Source: Odoribacter splanchnicus DSM 20712 (lineage in GTDB: Bacteria > Bacteroidota > Bacteroidia > Bacteroidales > Marinifilaceae). From it: a DNA stretch of 64,000 nucleotides. The notes beneath the pieces were generated by a model. It saw only the letters and a list, made by a program, of their open reading frames with translations. It was not told where the DNA came from and searched no databases. Below, in pieces: positions 54,300 to 63,606 of the stretch. The number at the start of each line of letters is the position of its first letter. The first letter of the stretch is position 1. The stretch lies in the NCBI RefSeq assembly GCF_000190535.1, contig NC_015160.1:3224001-3288000 (forward strand). The letters are read 5' to 3'. The translations under genes were made by a program, and so were the position numbers.

Positions 54300-55472
54300 A
54301 TGATTATTTCTAAAATCGAATTATTTAACTGGAAAAACTTTCACCGATGTGAGGTTGGAGTGCAAGAGCGGTGCTTTGTTGTGGGAGCGAATGCTGCAGG
54401 AAAATCCAATTTTATCGATGCACTTCGCTTTTTGCGGGATGTTGCTAAGCAAGGTGGGGGACTTCAAACGGCTGTGCGGGTGAGGGGCGGTATTACAAAA
54501 ATACGTTGCCTGGCAGCCCGTGAGCAATCGAATGTAAAGTTGGCTATCGAATTAAGTGAGTCGGATAGTCGGGAGCTGTGCTGGCACTATGAATTGAACT
54601 TTAAGCATACGGGAGGAGGAATACGGGAAAATCAGGTAAAAATTGTTTCTGAGAAAGTTTTTTCGGGGAGAGAACAGCGCTATGTACTGGATCGTTCGGC
54701 TGAAACCTTGGGAGAGGATGAAGAAACATTGAAATATACTTATTTGGAACAGCCGAATGCCAACAAAGATTTCCGGGTGATTCAGCAATTCCTGCAAAAT
54801 GTCGAATATCTCAATGTCGTCCCACAAATGGTCCGGGAATCAGCTTCGTCTAGTTATAGCGGGGATAAGGAGGATTATTATGGACGTAATTTTTTGAAAA
54901 GACTGGCTTTGTTAAATGATAATACCCGTCGCTCTTATTTTCGGAAAATCAATGAATTTTTGAAATTGGCGGTGCCCCAGCTGGAGGAATTATCTTTTGT
55001 TAAAGATGAGATAGGAGTTCCGCATCTGGAGGCACGTTATGTACATTGGAGGACCCGGGGGAGTAAACAGCAGGAAATGCAATTTTCTGATGGAACTTTG
55101 AGGTTGATCGGTTTTTTGTTTGCATTGATTGATTCGAACGGAGTGTTATTGTTGGAAGAACCTGAAATAAATCTTCATCCTGGGATTGTGGCCCAATTCC
55201 CTGAATTTATAGCAAAAATTCAGCGAGTGAAAAAGGGAGGCAGGCAGGTGTTCATCACTACACATAGTTATGATATTTTGTCGAATGAAGGAATAGCTCC
55301 CGAAGAAGTATTGTTGTTGACCAATAGTCCGGAAGGAACTGAAGTGGAAGTGTTGTCAAACGTAGAAAAGGCAAAAAATATTTTGGCAGCCGGTTTCTCT
55401 ATGGCGGATGTGGTAATGCCATTGACAAAACCCTGGTCGATCGAATCGATGTCTCACATAAAATTAGACTGA
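54300..55472 (+). CDS. AAA/ABC-type ATPase (RecF/OLD-like)
   Basis: A 390-residue ATPase starting MIISKIELFNWKNFHRCEV, the conserved beta-strand opening of RecF/SMC/OLD-type ATPases. Walker A is GANAAGKSN (29-37), the ABC signature is FSDGTLRLIGFL near 265, Walker B is VLLLEEPEINLHP near 283-295, and the H-loop is TTHSYDIL near 320. No long coiled coil or fused nuclease is present. The next gene, 3 bases downstream, encodes a TOPRIM-like protein, so the pair resembles the two-gene versions of OLD/PARIS-type defence systems, where the ATPase senses and a separate TOPRIM protein acts. A housekeeping role is not excluded. Confidence 0.82.
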   Translation: MIISKIELFNWKNFHRCEVGVQERCFVVGANAAGKSNFIDALRFLRDVAKQGGGLQTAVRVRGGITKIRCLAAREQSNVKLAIELSESDSRELCWHYELNFKHTGGGIRENQVKIVSEKVFSGREQRYVLDRSAETLGEDEETLKYTYLEQPNANKDFRVIQQFLQNVEYLNVVPQMVRESASSSYSGDKEDYYGRNFLKRLALLNDNTRRSYFRKINEFLKLAVPQLEELSFVKDEIGVPHLEARYVHWRTRGSKQQEMQFSDGTLRLIGFLFALIDSNGVLLLEEPEINLHPGIVAQFPEFIAKIQRVKKGGRQVFITTHSYDILSNEGIAPEEVLLLTNSPEGTEVEVLSNVEKAKNILAAGFSMADVVMPLTKPWSIESMSHIKLD

Positions 55473-55475
55473 TCT

Positions 55476-56105
55476 ATGATAGGTGTGTATATTGTGGGAG
55501 AAGACGATGTCACCCGGCATGTCATTTACCGGATATTGAGTTATTGTGGTGCCGGGCGGTTTACTGTTTTGATGGAATTACCGGCAAGGGGAGGAGAAAT
55601 TAAGAATAAAATTCCGAATTTCAATCAATTAGCGATGAAATTTCCGGTTATCTTATTGACGGATTTGGATGCGGATAATTGTGCACCTGAATTAAAGAGA
55701 AAATTACTCGGAGGGTTGGAACAGGCGGAGAATTTAGTGTTTAATGTAGCTGTAGATGAAGCTGAAGCCTGGTTAATGGCTGATCGGGATGGATTTGCAA
55801 AATATATCTCTGTCGATGTCGATCAGTTACCTTGTGCCGGACTGCAGAAACAAGGAGGAGCAAAAGCCTGTATGGAAATGCAGTTTAGTTGTAAGTCTTC
55901 TTATTTTCTGACCCATATTCTGATTCGGGAAAGTTCGGACCAGACGTTGAAAAAACAGTTGATGGCTAAAGGGAAAGCAAGTAAAGGACGGGAATACAAT
56001 ACGGCAATTCTGCCCTTTATCAATGAGTGCTGGGATATTGAATCGGCTATGAGGAATTCGGATAGTCTGTGTCGTATGGTGGGACGTATAAAAGCGTTAT
56101 TATAA
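55476..56105 (+). CDS. TOPRIM-like partner protein of the ATPase
   Basis: A 209-residue protein beginning MIGVYIVGEDDVTRHVIYRIL, with an early acidic residue (Glu9) after the first strand as in TOPRIM domains. A second strand, FPVILLTDLDADN (Asp63, Asp65, Asp67), gives the DxD metal site, and AVDEAEAWLMADRDGFAKYI (about 92-110) is a pattern common in DUF4276-like proteins. The C-terminus is helical and basic. I infer a metal-dependent nuclease or nucleic-acid-binding effector working with the upstream ATPase (3-base gap). Family membership is judged by motif order only. Confidence 0.65.
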   Translation: MIGVYIVGEDDVTRHVIYRILSYCGAGRFTVLMELPARGGEIKNKIPNFNQLAMKFPVILLTDLDADNCAPELKRKLLGGLEQAENLVFNVAVDEAEAWLMADRDGFAKYISVDVDQLPCAGLQKQGGAKACMEMQFSCKSSYFLTHILIRESSDQTLKKQLMAKGKASKGREYNTAILPFINECWDIESAMRNSDSLCRMVGRIKALL

Positions 56106-56133
56106 TTTATAGATAGTTTGAATATTAGGTAAA

Positions 56134-58470
56134 ATGTTTAAAAAATATTGGAAATTCTTTGTGATCTTTTGGTCGGTAGTGCTGGTAGGCATTATCGGAG
56201 TTTTTGTTTTCTTTTGGTTGATATCGGCCGGGAAATTAGGATTTATGCCTACATTTGAAGAATTGGAGAATCCCAATAATCGGTTTGCTTCCGAAGTTTA
56301 TTTTGCCGACGGGCCTATCATGAACCGTTATTTTGAGAAGGAGAACCGGAAATATATCGAATACCGGGAAATTCCACAATCTGTGATCGATGCGTTGATC
56401 GCTACCGAAGATGTCCGTTTTTACGATCATAGCGGAGTCGATGTGAGGGGATTGTTCCGGGTAGCTAAGGGATTACTTACGGCTAATACTTCGGCCGGAG
56501 GTGGAAGTACCATTAGTCAGCAATTGGCGAAAATGCTCTTTCCCCGTGAATCCGATTTGAATGTGTTTGAATTGGCGATTCGTAAATTCCGGGAATGGGT
56601 GATTGCAGTACGTTTGGAAAAAAGCTATACGAAAGAAGAAATTCTGACCATGTATCTCAACAAATATGATTTTCTGAATCTGGCTGTAGGAATCAGTTCG
56701 GCTGCAGATATTTATTTCCAGGTTCCCTTGGATTCGTTGAAAGTCGAACAGGCGGCTATGTTGATCGGGATGGCTAAGAATTCTTCTTACTATAATCCGG
56801 TCCGTCGTCCTGAGCTCACTCTAAATCGCCGGAATGTCGTTTTATCTCAAATGTATAAATACGATAAAATCACCCGCGAAGAGTGTGATTCTTTAAAGAA
56901 GTTACCTTTGGGATTGAATTTTAAACGGGTCGATCATAAAGAAGGATTAGCAACTTATTTCCGGGAATATCTTCGTTTGTTTATGACTGCGAATAAGCCC
57001 GATAGAAAACGTTACAGAGATTTATCACAGTTCAGGCTGGATTCGGTTGCCTGGAAAACCAATCCTTTGTATGGGTGGTGTAAAAAGAATGTAAAAGTAG
57101 ACGGTTCGCATTATGATCTGTATTCCGATGGATTGAAAATCTATACGACTCTGGATTCCCGGATGCAGAAATATGCTGAAGAAGCCGTACGCGAGCATCT
57201 TTCCCAGGATTTACAGCCTTTATTCGATAAAGAAAAAGTGAAAAAACACCGTCCTCCTTTTTCTAACGACATGACACCTGCCGAGATTGAAGAGGTGCTG
57301 GACCGTTCTATCCGTCAGTCCGAGCGTTATCGGGTACTGAGTAAGCAAGGGATGAGTTTCGACGAAATCCGGAAGACGTTCGATCAACCTTTGGAAATGC
57401 AGGTATTTACCTGGAGCGGTATCCGGGATACAGTGATGACACCTTTGGATTCTATCAAACATTATAAATCATTTTTCCGCTCGGGATTTATGGTTATGCA
57501 GCCTCAGACAGGTTATATCAAAGCTTATGTCGGCGGACCGGATTACCGTTATTTTATGTACGATATGGTGAGTGCCGGAAAGCGACAGGTCGGTTCTACC
57601 ATCAAACCGATCTTATATACCCTGGCTATGCAGGAAGGTCTCGGGCCTTGTGATAAAGTGCCGAATATTCCCCAAACCTTTATCCTTCCGACAGGTGAAC
57701 CCTGGTCGGCACGGGGAGGTACGAAACGTCAGGGAGAAATGGTTACTTTACGTTGGGGATTGGCCAATTCGGAGAATAATATTTCGGCTTGGGTATTGAA
57801 ACAATTTACTCCCGAAGCTGTTGCTCAAATGGCCCATAAGATGGGGATTACCAGTTTTATCGATCCGGTACCTTCTGTATTTTTAGGTACTGCTGAAATT
57901 ACGGTAAAAGAAATGGTGGCTGCTTACTCGATTTTTGCGAATAAGGGTGTATACAATTCTCCGCTGCCTGTCTATCGGATTGAAGATAAATATGGGAATG
58001 TACTTCAGGAATTCCGTCCCGAATCCCGGGAAGTCATCACTGAGAATACGGCTTATCTGATGTGTAATTTGCTGGAAGGCGTAGTGACTGGCGGGACAGG
58101 TGTCCGTTTGCGTTATAAATATAAACTGATGAATCCGATGGGGGGAAAGACCGGTACCACCCAAAAGCATGCCGATGGTTGGTTTATGGGTGTTACTCCC
58201 GACTTGGTCGGTGGCGTTTGGGTTGGAGCAGAAGATCGTTCCATCCATTTCCAAAATCTGGCTAATGGACAGGGAGCTAGTATGGCCTTACCTATTTGGG
58301 CTAAATTTTTGCTGAAAGCTTATGCCGATCCCCGATTGAAAATGTCCGACCGTCCTTTCGACCGTCCTGCCGGAATCAATAAGCGTCTGGATTGTGATGA
58401 GACGATTTCCGAGGCAGAAGTGAAAGAAATGAATAACGGTATCCGGGAAGATGAGGAAGAATTTTATTAA
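56134..58470 (+). CDS. Class A penicillin-binding protein (PBP1A-like)
   Basis: A 778-residue bifunctional peptidoglycan synthase. A transmembrane anchor lies at about 8-34 (FVIFWSVVLVGIIGVFVFFWLI). The glycosyltransferase domain has ALIATEDVRFYDHSGVD, GGGSTISQQLAKMLF, and RKFREWVIAVRLEKSYTKEEILTMYLN. The transpeptidase domain has the catalytic SxxK in QVGSTIKPILYTLAM, SxN in NSENNISAWVL, and KTG in GGKTGTTQKHADGW. It polymerises lipid II and crosslinks the strands in the periplasm. It starts 28 bases after the TOPRIM-like gene and is followed 17 bases later by radA, but function does not link it to either. Confidence 0.94.
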   Translation: MFKKYWKFFVIFWSVVLVGIIGVFVFFWLISAGKLGFMPTFEELENPNNRFASEVYFADGPIMNRYFEKENRKYIEYREIPQSVIDALIATEDVRFYDHSGVDVRGLFRVAKGLLTANTSAGGGSTISQQLAKMLFPRESDLNVFELAIRKFREWVIAVRLEKSYTKEEILTMYLNKYDFLNLAVGISSAADIYFQVPLDSLKVEQAAMLIGMAKNSSYYNPVRRPELTLNRRNVVLSQMYKYDKITREECDSLKKLPLGLNFKRVDHKEGLATYFREYLRLFMTANKPDRKRYRDLSQFRLDSVAWKTNPLYGWCKKNVKVDGSHYDLYSDGLKIYTTLDSRMQKYAEEAVREHLSQDLQPLFDKEKVKKHRPPFSNDMTPAEIEEVLDRSIRQSERYRVLSKQGMSFDEIRKTFDQPLEMQVFTWSGIRDTVMTPLDSIKHYKSFFRSGFMVMQPQTGYIKAYVGGPDYRYFMYDMVSAGKRQVGSTIKPILYTLAMQEGLGPCDKVPNIPQTFILPTGEPWSARGGTKRQGEMVTLRWGLANSENNISAWVLKQFTPEAVAQMAHKMGITSFIDPVPSVFLGTAEITVKEMVAAYSIFANKGVYNSPLPVYRIEDKYGNVLQEFRPESREVITENTAYLMCNLLEGVVTGGTGVRLRYKYKLMNPMGGKTGTTQKHADGWFMGVTPDLVGGVWVGAEDRSIHFQNLANGQGASMALPIWAKFLLKAYADPRLKMSDRPFDRPAGINKRLDCDETISEAEVKEMNNGIREDEEEFY

Positions 58471-58487
58471 TCGGATTATAAGTTGAT

Positions 58488-59849
58488 ATGGTAAAGTCGA
58501 AAACAATATATGTGTGCCAGAATTGCGGGGCGAAAGAGACTAAGTGGACCGGGCGTTGTAATGTTTGCGGCGAATGGAATAGTTTTGTGGAAGAAGTCGA
58601 GGTAACTTCGAAAAGCCGGGGGAATGCAGTAATAGGTAATCCTTCCTCCAAAGCGTTGCGTTTGTCTGAGATCAAAGTGAATGCAGATGTTCGGATGGAT
58701 ACCGGAGATAACGAGCTGAACCGGGTATTGGGAGGAGGTATGGTTCCGGGATCGATGATTCTGTTAGGTGGTGAACCGGGTATCGGTAAATCGACTTTAG
58801 TATTGCAGTTCGCTCTTCATAACCGTTGTGGAAAAGTGTTGTATGTATCCGGTGAAGAAAGTATTTCGCAAATAAAGATGAGAGCTCAGCGTTTAGGAGC
58901 CGAAAACGACGAATGTCTGTTCCTTTCCGGAAATTCTTTGGAAATGGTCTTGCAGCATGCACGTGCTATTTTGCCCGATTTATTGATTATCGATTCGATA
59001 CAGACTTTAGCTACCGAAGCTGTAGACTCTATTCCCGGTAGTCTGTCTCAGATTCGTGAATGTACCAATACCTTACTCCGTTTTAGCAAAGAAAATACGA
59101 TTTCTACTATATTGATCGGCCATATTACGAAAGACGGCCAATTGGCCGGTCCCAAGATATTGGAACATATGGTGGATACTGTTCTGCAATTTGAAGGTGA
59201 TCAGCAATATATGTACCGTATTTTACGTTCGATGAAGAACCGGTTCGGTTCGACTTCCGAAATCGGGATTTATGAAATGTTGCAATCAGGATTGAGGCAG
59301 GTCACCAATCCTTCCGAACTACTTTTGTCCAATCATGATCAGGAATTGAGTGGAATAGCGGTTTCTGCTACTGTAGAGGGCGTGAGACCGATTTTATTGG
59401 AAGTACAGTCTTTGGTGTCGACAGCCGCTTACGGAGTTCCTCAGCGCTCTGCTACGGGCTTTGATTCGCGTCGCTTGAATATGCTATTGGCAGTGCTCGA
59501 AAAACGGGTCGGTTTTAAATTGGCTGCTAAAGATGTTTTCTTGAATATTGCCGGTGGTATCCGGGTGAGTGATCCGGCACTGGATTTAGCCGTAGTCATG
59601 GCTGTTTTGTCGTCGAATATCGATGCAGCTCTTCCGGCAGATACGGTTTTTGCCGGAGAGGTCGGGCTTTCAGGTGAGATTCGGGCTGTCAGTCGCATCG
59701 AACAGCGGATATCGGAAGCTGAAAAACTAGGTTTTAAACGAATCTTTGTGCCCTTGGGAAATAAAAAAGGATTTACCCGCAAAGCGACTCATATCGAAGT
59801 GGCATTCGTTTCCAGAATAGCGGACATCTGCCGCAGTCTGTTCGGGTGA
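58488..59849 (+). CDS. radA: DNA repair protein RadA
   Basis: A 453-residue RecA-related helicase that promotes branch migration during recombinational repair. The zinc finger is YVCQNCGAKETKWTGRCNVCGEWNSF (residues 8-33). Walker A is GGEPGIGKSTLVLQFA (about 91-106). The RadA-specific KNRFGSTSEIGIYEM block (KNRFG) follows the recombinase core, and the C-terminus is a Lon protease-like domain (VFLNIAGGIRVSDPALDLAVVMAVLSS, VFAGEVGLSGEIRAV). The length and order are standard. A 19-bp bidirectional terminator separates it from the opposed surface-protein gene. Confidence 0.97.
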   Translation: MVKSKTIYVCQNCGAKETKWTGRCNVCGEWNSFVEEVEVTSKSRGNAVIGNPSSKALRLSEIKVNADVRMDTGDNELNRVLGGGMVPGSMILLGGEPGIGKSTLVLQFALHNRCGKVLYVSGEESISQIKMRAQRLGAENDECLFLSGNSLEMVLQHARAILPDLLIIDSIQTLATEAVDSIPGSLSQIRECTNTLLRFSKENTISTILIGHITKDGQLAGPKILEHMVDTVLQFEGDQQYMYRILRSMKNRFGSTSEIGIYEMLQSGLRQVTNPSELLLSNHDQELSGIAVSATVEGVRPILLEVQSLVSTAAYGVPQRSATGFDSRRLNMLLAVLEKRVGFKLAAKDVFLNIAGGIRVSDPALDLAVVMAVLSSNIDAALPADTVFAGEVGLSGEIRAVSRIEQRISEAEKLGFKRIFVPLGNKKGFTRKATHIEVAFVSRIADICRSLFG

Positions 59850-59945
59850 TTCGGGAAAGTTCAGCGATCACAGCGATCATCTGCCCTGAAGCGGGAATAA
59901 GCGAAATGTTTTACAAAAATTGCAGATCTACCGAAGACCTGTCCT

Positions 59946-59987
59946 AATAAATATTCCTCGGATCAAACGATCCGAGGAATATTTATT
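59946..59987. terminator. Bidirectional terminator between radA and the surface-protein operon
   Basis: A 19-bp perfect inverted repeat (59946-59964 with 59969-59987), core CCTCGGATC/GATCCGAGG, has a four-base AAAC loop and A/T-rich ends on both sides. It suits termination of both convergent transcripts. Confidence 0.85.
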
Positions 59988-60001
59988 AAATGTCATTATA
60001 C

Positions 60002-62017
60002 CTATTGCGTAGGCATCGAGCTTATCCCATATATGACTTTCGTTATTTGGAAATTATTGGGGGCAGCCCAATAATCCGGCCAAGCTTGTCTGTATGTTTC
60101 GAGTTGTTCGTCAGGAACATATATTCTATAGCTGGCATTGGTGACTGTCCAGCCGTCTGCTACGGGAAAAGCACCTTTCCCCAAGGTAGCCGGAGTCTCA
60201 TCCGGACATAAGATCGTTTCCAATGCAGAACATCGATTGAATGCATTTGTACCGATTCTTTCGAGTTGTGTTCCGAGAATTACTTTTTTCAATGATGAAC
60301 ATTGACTGAAAGCTTTATCATCAATCACGGTAACTGCATCGGGAATTGTGATCTCTTCCAAGAGAGAACAATTTATAAAAGTATTATTAGATATTCTTTT
60401 TAGTGATTCCGGCAATTTGATATTTTGTAATTTAGAGCATTGCTCAAATGTATTGGAGGGTAATTCTTCAATATTGGCCTGAATATCGGCCGAAATCAAT
60501 TCGGCGCATTTACTAAATACAGCCCTATCCAATGAGACAACACTTTTCGGTATGGTAATTCGGGTCAGTTTTGAATACCCGAAACAAGTATTTCCAATTG
60601 ATTTTAAAGTATTCGGTAATTCAATTGTTTCTATGCTGCTCTGCTGAAAAGCGACACCCTCTATTATCTCGATCCCTGAAGGTAAGACAATGCTTATTAT
60701 TTGGTCTTCATAGAGGAATGCACCGTCGTTCACCCGTTCGACCGTTCCGGTATAAGCCCATTTACCCTCTTTGGTATTTTTGTCGTATGTACATTGCTCG
60801 TCAAGAAACGTGCAGTTTTTACCCCCGAAACGAGGGCCATATGCACCATTATTCCACCCAAGTTGTTGGTGTGCCGTATATTCGATATACTTCATCTGTT
60901 TGACAACCAGTTTTCGCATTATGGTGCGTTCGTCGTCTGAAGCGAATACCAGTATCCCGCTTTCCGGTTCGCTGATCGCTGCCGGATCGTCGGGAGCGGA
61001 AACAGAGATTTTCTTACCGGTTTTATCTACCGTGACCTTGTATCCGCTGTGCGAAATGCATGCGATGGAAATTTGTGCGTTCAAAGGATTCGTCAATTCG
61101 TAGTTTACTACTGCCGTTGTACCTGCGCTACAGTAAACCGTCATCTCTTTCACTTTGTCGGTTCCCGAGACGAACAAAAGGTCGAATTTGTCTTTGTAGT
61201 AAGGCAGTTTTATCTGTTCGCCGTTTTCAGACAGTGTCAGAACGAGATAATCCGGATCGGAATTGTCAACATCGCTGAACATCGAATCTCCGTTCTGGCC
61301 GGGATCGCCCGTAGCCCGATCCAGTTTAGTCCACATTTGTCCCCCGTCGTAAGAGATATACCAATAACCGTCTTCCCTGATCTCCAACTTAGGGGTGATG
61401 CCGTTATCGCCTTTGTTTCCGTTATCGCCTTTGAGGGATTCCAGCCATTCTTCTTCGGTGCCCCGATAACCATTTTCGACCGCCAGTTCATAGGCCGATT
61501 TGCCGTCGTTGCCATTACTTCCGTTGAGCGATGCAAGCCATGCTTCGAGCGTGCCCCGGTAGCCTTTCTCGACTGCCAGTTCGTAGGCCGATTTGCCGGC
61601 CATACCTTGTGCCATGACCCGATCCCCACGGTCGTCCGTCAGCCATTCACCGTCGAACGTCCAATAATAGATGCCGCCATCCTGTTTGATCCCGATCACC
61701 GGCGCCGTACCTTGCTGGCCGTCTTTTCCGTGGTATATCGTTACAGGACCGCTTTTGATGAAGGTGATCGTGTAGCCGATCGTTTTCCCGTTTTCTACTA
61801 CCGGGGTTACACCGGTCACGTAATCGTTGCCCTGCAATGCTTCTACGATCAGTTGAAGGGAGGTTATATTGGTGTTCATCCGGCTGCACAACTCTTCGAG
61901 CGCGGCCAGACGCGAATCTATATACTCGCTCTTGTTCCATATGGCGATTTCGTCGTACTCCGTACAGGAAATCAACGACAATAAGCCAAAAATCATACAA
62001 GTTATTATCTTCTTCAT
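60002..62017 (-). CDS. Surface lipoprotein with DUF4988-type domain and leucine-rich repeats
   Basis: A 671-residue lipoprotein (lipobox LISC, Cys18). An N-terminal DUF4988/PL29-like region (EYIDSRLAALEELCSRMNTNITSLQ) is followed by TIYHGKDGQQGTAPV. Two copies of a GKSAYELAV-GYRGT-WLxSL unit follow at 141-166 and 172-197. A short Gly/Asn linker then leads to a Bacteroidetes-type beta-sandwich, and from about 440 there are at least six BspA-like leucine-rich repeats (IVLPSGIEIIEGVAFQ, IELPNTLKSIGNTCF, ITIPKSVVSLDRAVF and others). These repeats bind host or bacterial surfaces in known proteins. It is downstream of the OmpA-like gene, 12 bases away, in one operon. Confidence 0.85.
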   Translation of the reverse strand: MKKIITCMIFGLLSLISCTEYDEIAIWNKSEYIDSRLAALEELCSRMNTNITSLQLIVEALQGNDYVTGVTPVVENGKTIGYTITFIKSGPVTIYHGKDGQQGTAPVIGIKQDGGIYYWTFDGEWLTDDRGDRVMAQGMAGKSAYELAVEKGYRGTLEAWLASLNGSNGNDGKSAYELAVENGYRGTEEEWLESLKGDNGNKGDNGITPKLEIREDGYWYISYDGGQMWTKLDRATGDPGQNGDSMFSDVDNSDPDYLVLTLSENGEQIKLPYYKDKFDLLFVSGTDKVKEMTVYCSAGTTAVVNYELTNPLNAQISIACISHSGYKVTVDKTGKKISVSAPDDPAAISEPESGILVFASDDERTIMRKLVVKQMKYIEYTAHQQLGWNNGAYGPRFGGKNCTFLDEQCTYDKNTKEGKWAYTGTVERVNDGAFLYEDQIISIVLPSGIEIIEGVAFQQSSIETIELPNTLKSIGNTCFGYSKLTRITIPKSVVSLDRAVFSKCAELISADIQANIEELPSNTFEQCSKLQNIKLPESLKRISNNTFINCSLLEEITIPDAVTVIDDKAFSQCSSLKKVILGTQLERIGTNAFNRCSALETILCPDETPATLGKGAFPVADGWTVTNASYRIYVPDEQLETYRQAWPDYWAAPNNFQITKVIYGISSMPTQ

Positions 62018-62029
62018 GACATTTCCAGA

Positions 62030-63337
62030 TTAAAAATTAATTCCCATTCTAACGATGAAACAGTGGTTCCTGACATGTTTGTATCCTACTTTGTGGTTGT
62101 CTTCCCCGTACATCGTGTCGGTTTTGTCGATATCGATAAGTCCTGTATGGTAATCCGCTCCGATAATGAAGCGACCGAACGCAGCATCGACCCCGCACGA
62201 AACGCCCATGTCGTGGCGCGAAAATCCACCTTCTTTTTTAAAGATGGAGATTTTTTCATCTTCAACCTCACGTTTCCCGCCTATACCGACTGCGTAATAT
62301 AATCCTGCGAACGGTATAAATGCGAAGTGTTTTCCTAACGCGACGGTGTAGTCGATACCCACAGGGATCTGTATGTAATTCATCGTGGTACGACTGTCGT
62401 CGAATCCGTTGACTTCGTATCCTTTGTTTATAAAGCTCACTCCTGTTCGCAGGTAGAACGGCAGTTGCCGGCTGAGCCTGACCCGGTCGGTTACGCCGAT
62501 TTCGTAACCCGGTTTTGCCGATGAGGTCAGTCCGTAAGAGGTGATCCATGAGGTACAGTATCCAGCGTGTACACCGACGGTATTTGCCGGATACGAACGT
62601 ACCGGCTTTACATCGACGGTTGTCGGTGTCGATGTTGCAGGAGGGGCTATTTCCTTATCCGCAGGTGCTTTGGCCAGGATAGTTTGTAAAGACTCGGTGT
62701 TTTCGGCTTTGTATGATGGAGCCGCTTCAGCTTGTTTTTCGCAGTTTTTCTCTACGACATGCAGATAGAGCGTGATATTGACGCTGTTGCGCAGATCGGG
62801 AAAGAAGTGCTCCAACATATAATTATACGGTTTACCTTTCTGCAAATCCATCAACTGCTTTTTACGGCCGTCGACGATGTGTCCCTTGTCATCGTAAATC
62901 CATAGCGGAGTATGGTCGAGAATGTCCAATACTTCGTTACGTCCTGCCATGTCGGATGCTACGACTTGCTCCCGTAGCATGTTCCATGCGACACCTTCGG
63001 CGTGATGTTCGATCAGATGGGGAGGAACGTTTCCTTCGCGGACAAGATAGGCTTTCAGCTCTTCCGCCCGCCGGGCCGCCAATTGTTCGTTTGCCTGCAC
63101 CGCTCCGTCGGGAGAGGCATATGAACGGATGACGATCTTTTCTACACGGTCGTTTTTTAATGTCGCGCCGATCGAATTTAAGAAATACTCCAGCTGTGAC
63201 CGATTGTCCCGGAATGAAGGATCGACATTACGGTACCCGCGGCGATAATAGATTTTTATAGAATCCGCCGCTTCCTGTGCCTGCACGCTTCCAATGGTCA
63301 ATGCACAGGTAAATAGAAAGAATAAGATTTTTTTCAT
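62030..63337 (-). CDS. OmpA-like outer-membrane protein
   Basis: I chose the ATG at 63337 (MKKILFFLFTCALTIGSVQAQ), giving 435 residues. The frame runs back to 63376 without a better start. An OmpA-like peptidoglycan-binding domain is N-terminal (KIVIRSYASPDGAVQANEQLAARRAEELKAYLV), reversing the usual order. After a Pro/Thr-rich linker (APPATSTPTTVDVKP) an eight-strand-type barrel follows (NTVGVHAGYCTSW, FYLRTGVSFINKGYEV, FAFIPFAGLYYAVGIG, FIIGADYHTGLID), ending CFIVRMGINF with the terminal Phe. It is the first gene of the surface operon, about 75 bases from the candidate invertible segment. Confidence 0.85.
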   Translation of the reverse strand: MKKILFFLFTCALTIGSVQAQEAADSIKIYYRRGYRNVDPSFRDNRSQLEYFLNSIGATLKNDRVEKIVIRSYASPDGAVQANEQLAARRAEELKAYLVREGNVPPHLIEHHAEGVAWNMLREQVVASDMAGRNEVLDILDHTPLWIYDDKGHIVDGRKKQLMDLQKGKPYNYMLEHFFPDLRNSVNITLYLHVVEKNCEKQAEAAPSYKAENTESLQTILAKAPADKEIAPPATSTPTTVDVKPVRSYPANTVGVHAGYCTSWITSYGLTSSAKPGYEIGVTDRVRLSRQLPFYLRTGVSFINKGYEVNGFDDSRTTMNYIQIPVGIDYTVALGKHFAFIPFAGLYYAVGIGGKREVEDEKISIFKKEGGFSRHDMGVSCGVDAAFGRFIIGADYHTGLIDIDKTDTMYGEDNHKVGYKHVRNHCFIVRMGINF

Positions 63338-63412
63338 TCGACATTCAAATATCATCGGATTAATACTTCTAACCAACGATAAACTTGGATGTTATCCTTT
63401 GTATCTATCTTG

Positions 63413-63575
63413 TTTAAACGTTCCTCTGAACGCCTCGGACGAATAATACATGGTATAAAACCATATAACGGCACATATGGGCAATCATAATTCTTTGATT
63501 ATAAAAATATTATATATTAATCTTGTACATATACTAAAAACGATATAAATTTGTAGTTGAAAACCAACGTTTTAA
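63413..63575. repeat. Candidate invertible promoter segment (inverted repeat ends)
   Basis: TTTAAACGTT (63413-63422) faces AACGTTTTAA (63566-63575). The arms match 9 of 10 in inverted orientation and, allowing one gap, partly match over about 17 bases including TTG outside. The 163-base segment between holds a consensus promoter. A serine invertase gene lies 90 bases to the right. Inversion has not been seen, only inferred. Confidence 0.45.
63522..63553 (+). promoter_or_regulatory. Consensus promoter pointing away from the surface operon
   Basis: CTTG (63522-63525) is followed after 20 bases by TAAATTTG (63546-63553), a full match to TAnnTTTG. It reads rightward into the 3' end of the invertase gene, an unproductive direction. 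If the surrounding segment inverts, the same promoter would point at the OmpA-like gene. Confidence 0.7.
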
Positions 63576-63606
63576 TCAACGTATAAACACATAAAGGAGG
63601 ATAGTT

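Noticed and set aside
60571-61984. Several + strand frames opposite the surface lipoprotein gene
   Set aside because: They are shadows of a real gene with repeated Gly/Asp codons; the minus-strand protein has a signal peptide and recognisable domains.
63461-63480. CCATAT-N8-ATATGG as the invertase site
   Set aside because: Both arms are within 20 bases, so it cannot bracket a promoter; the longer-range pair at 63413/63566 is preferred.
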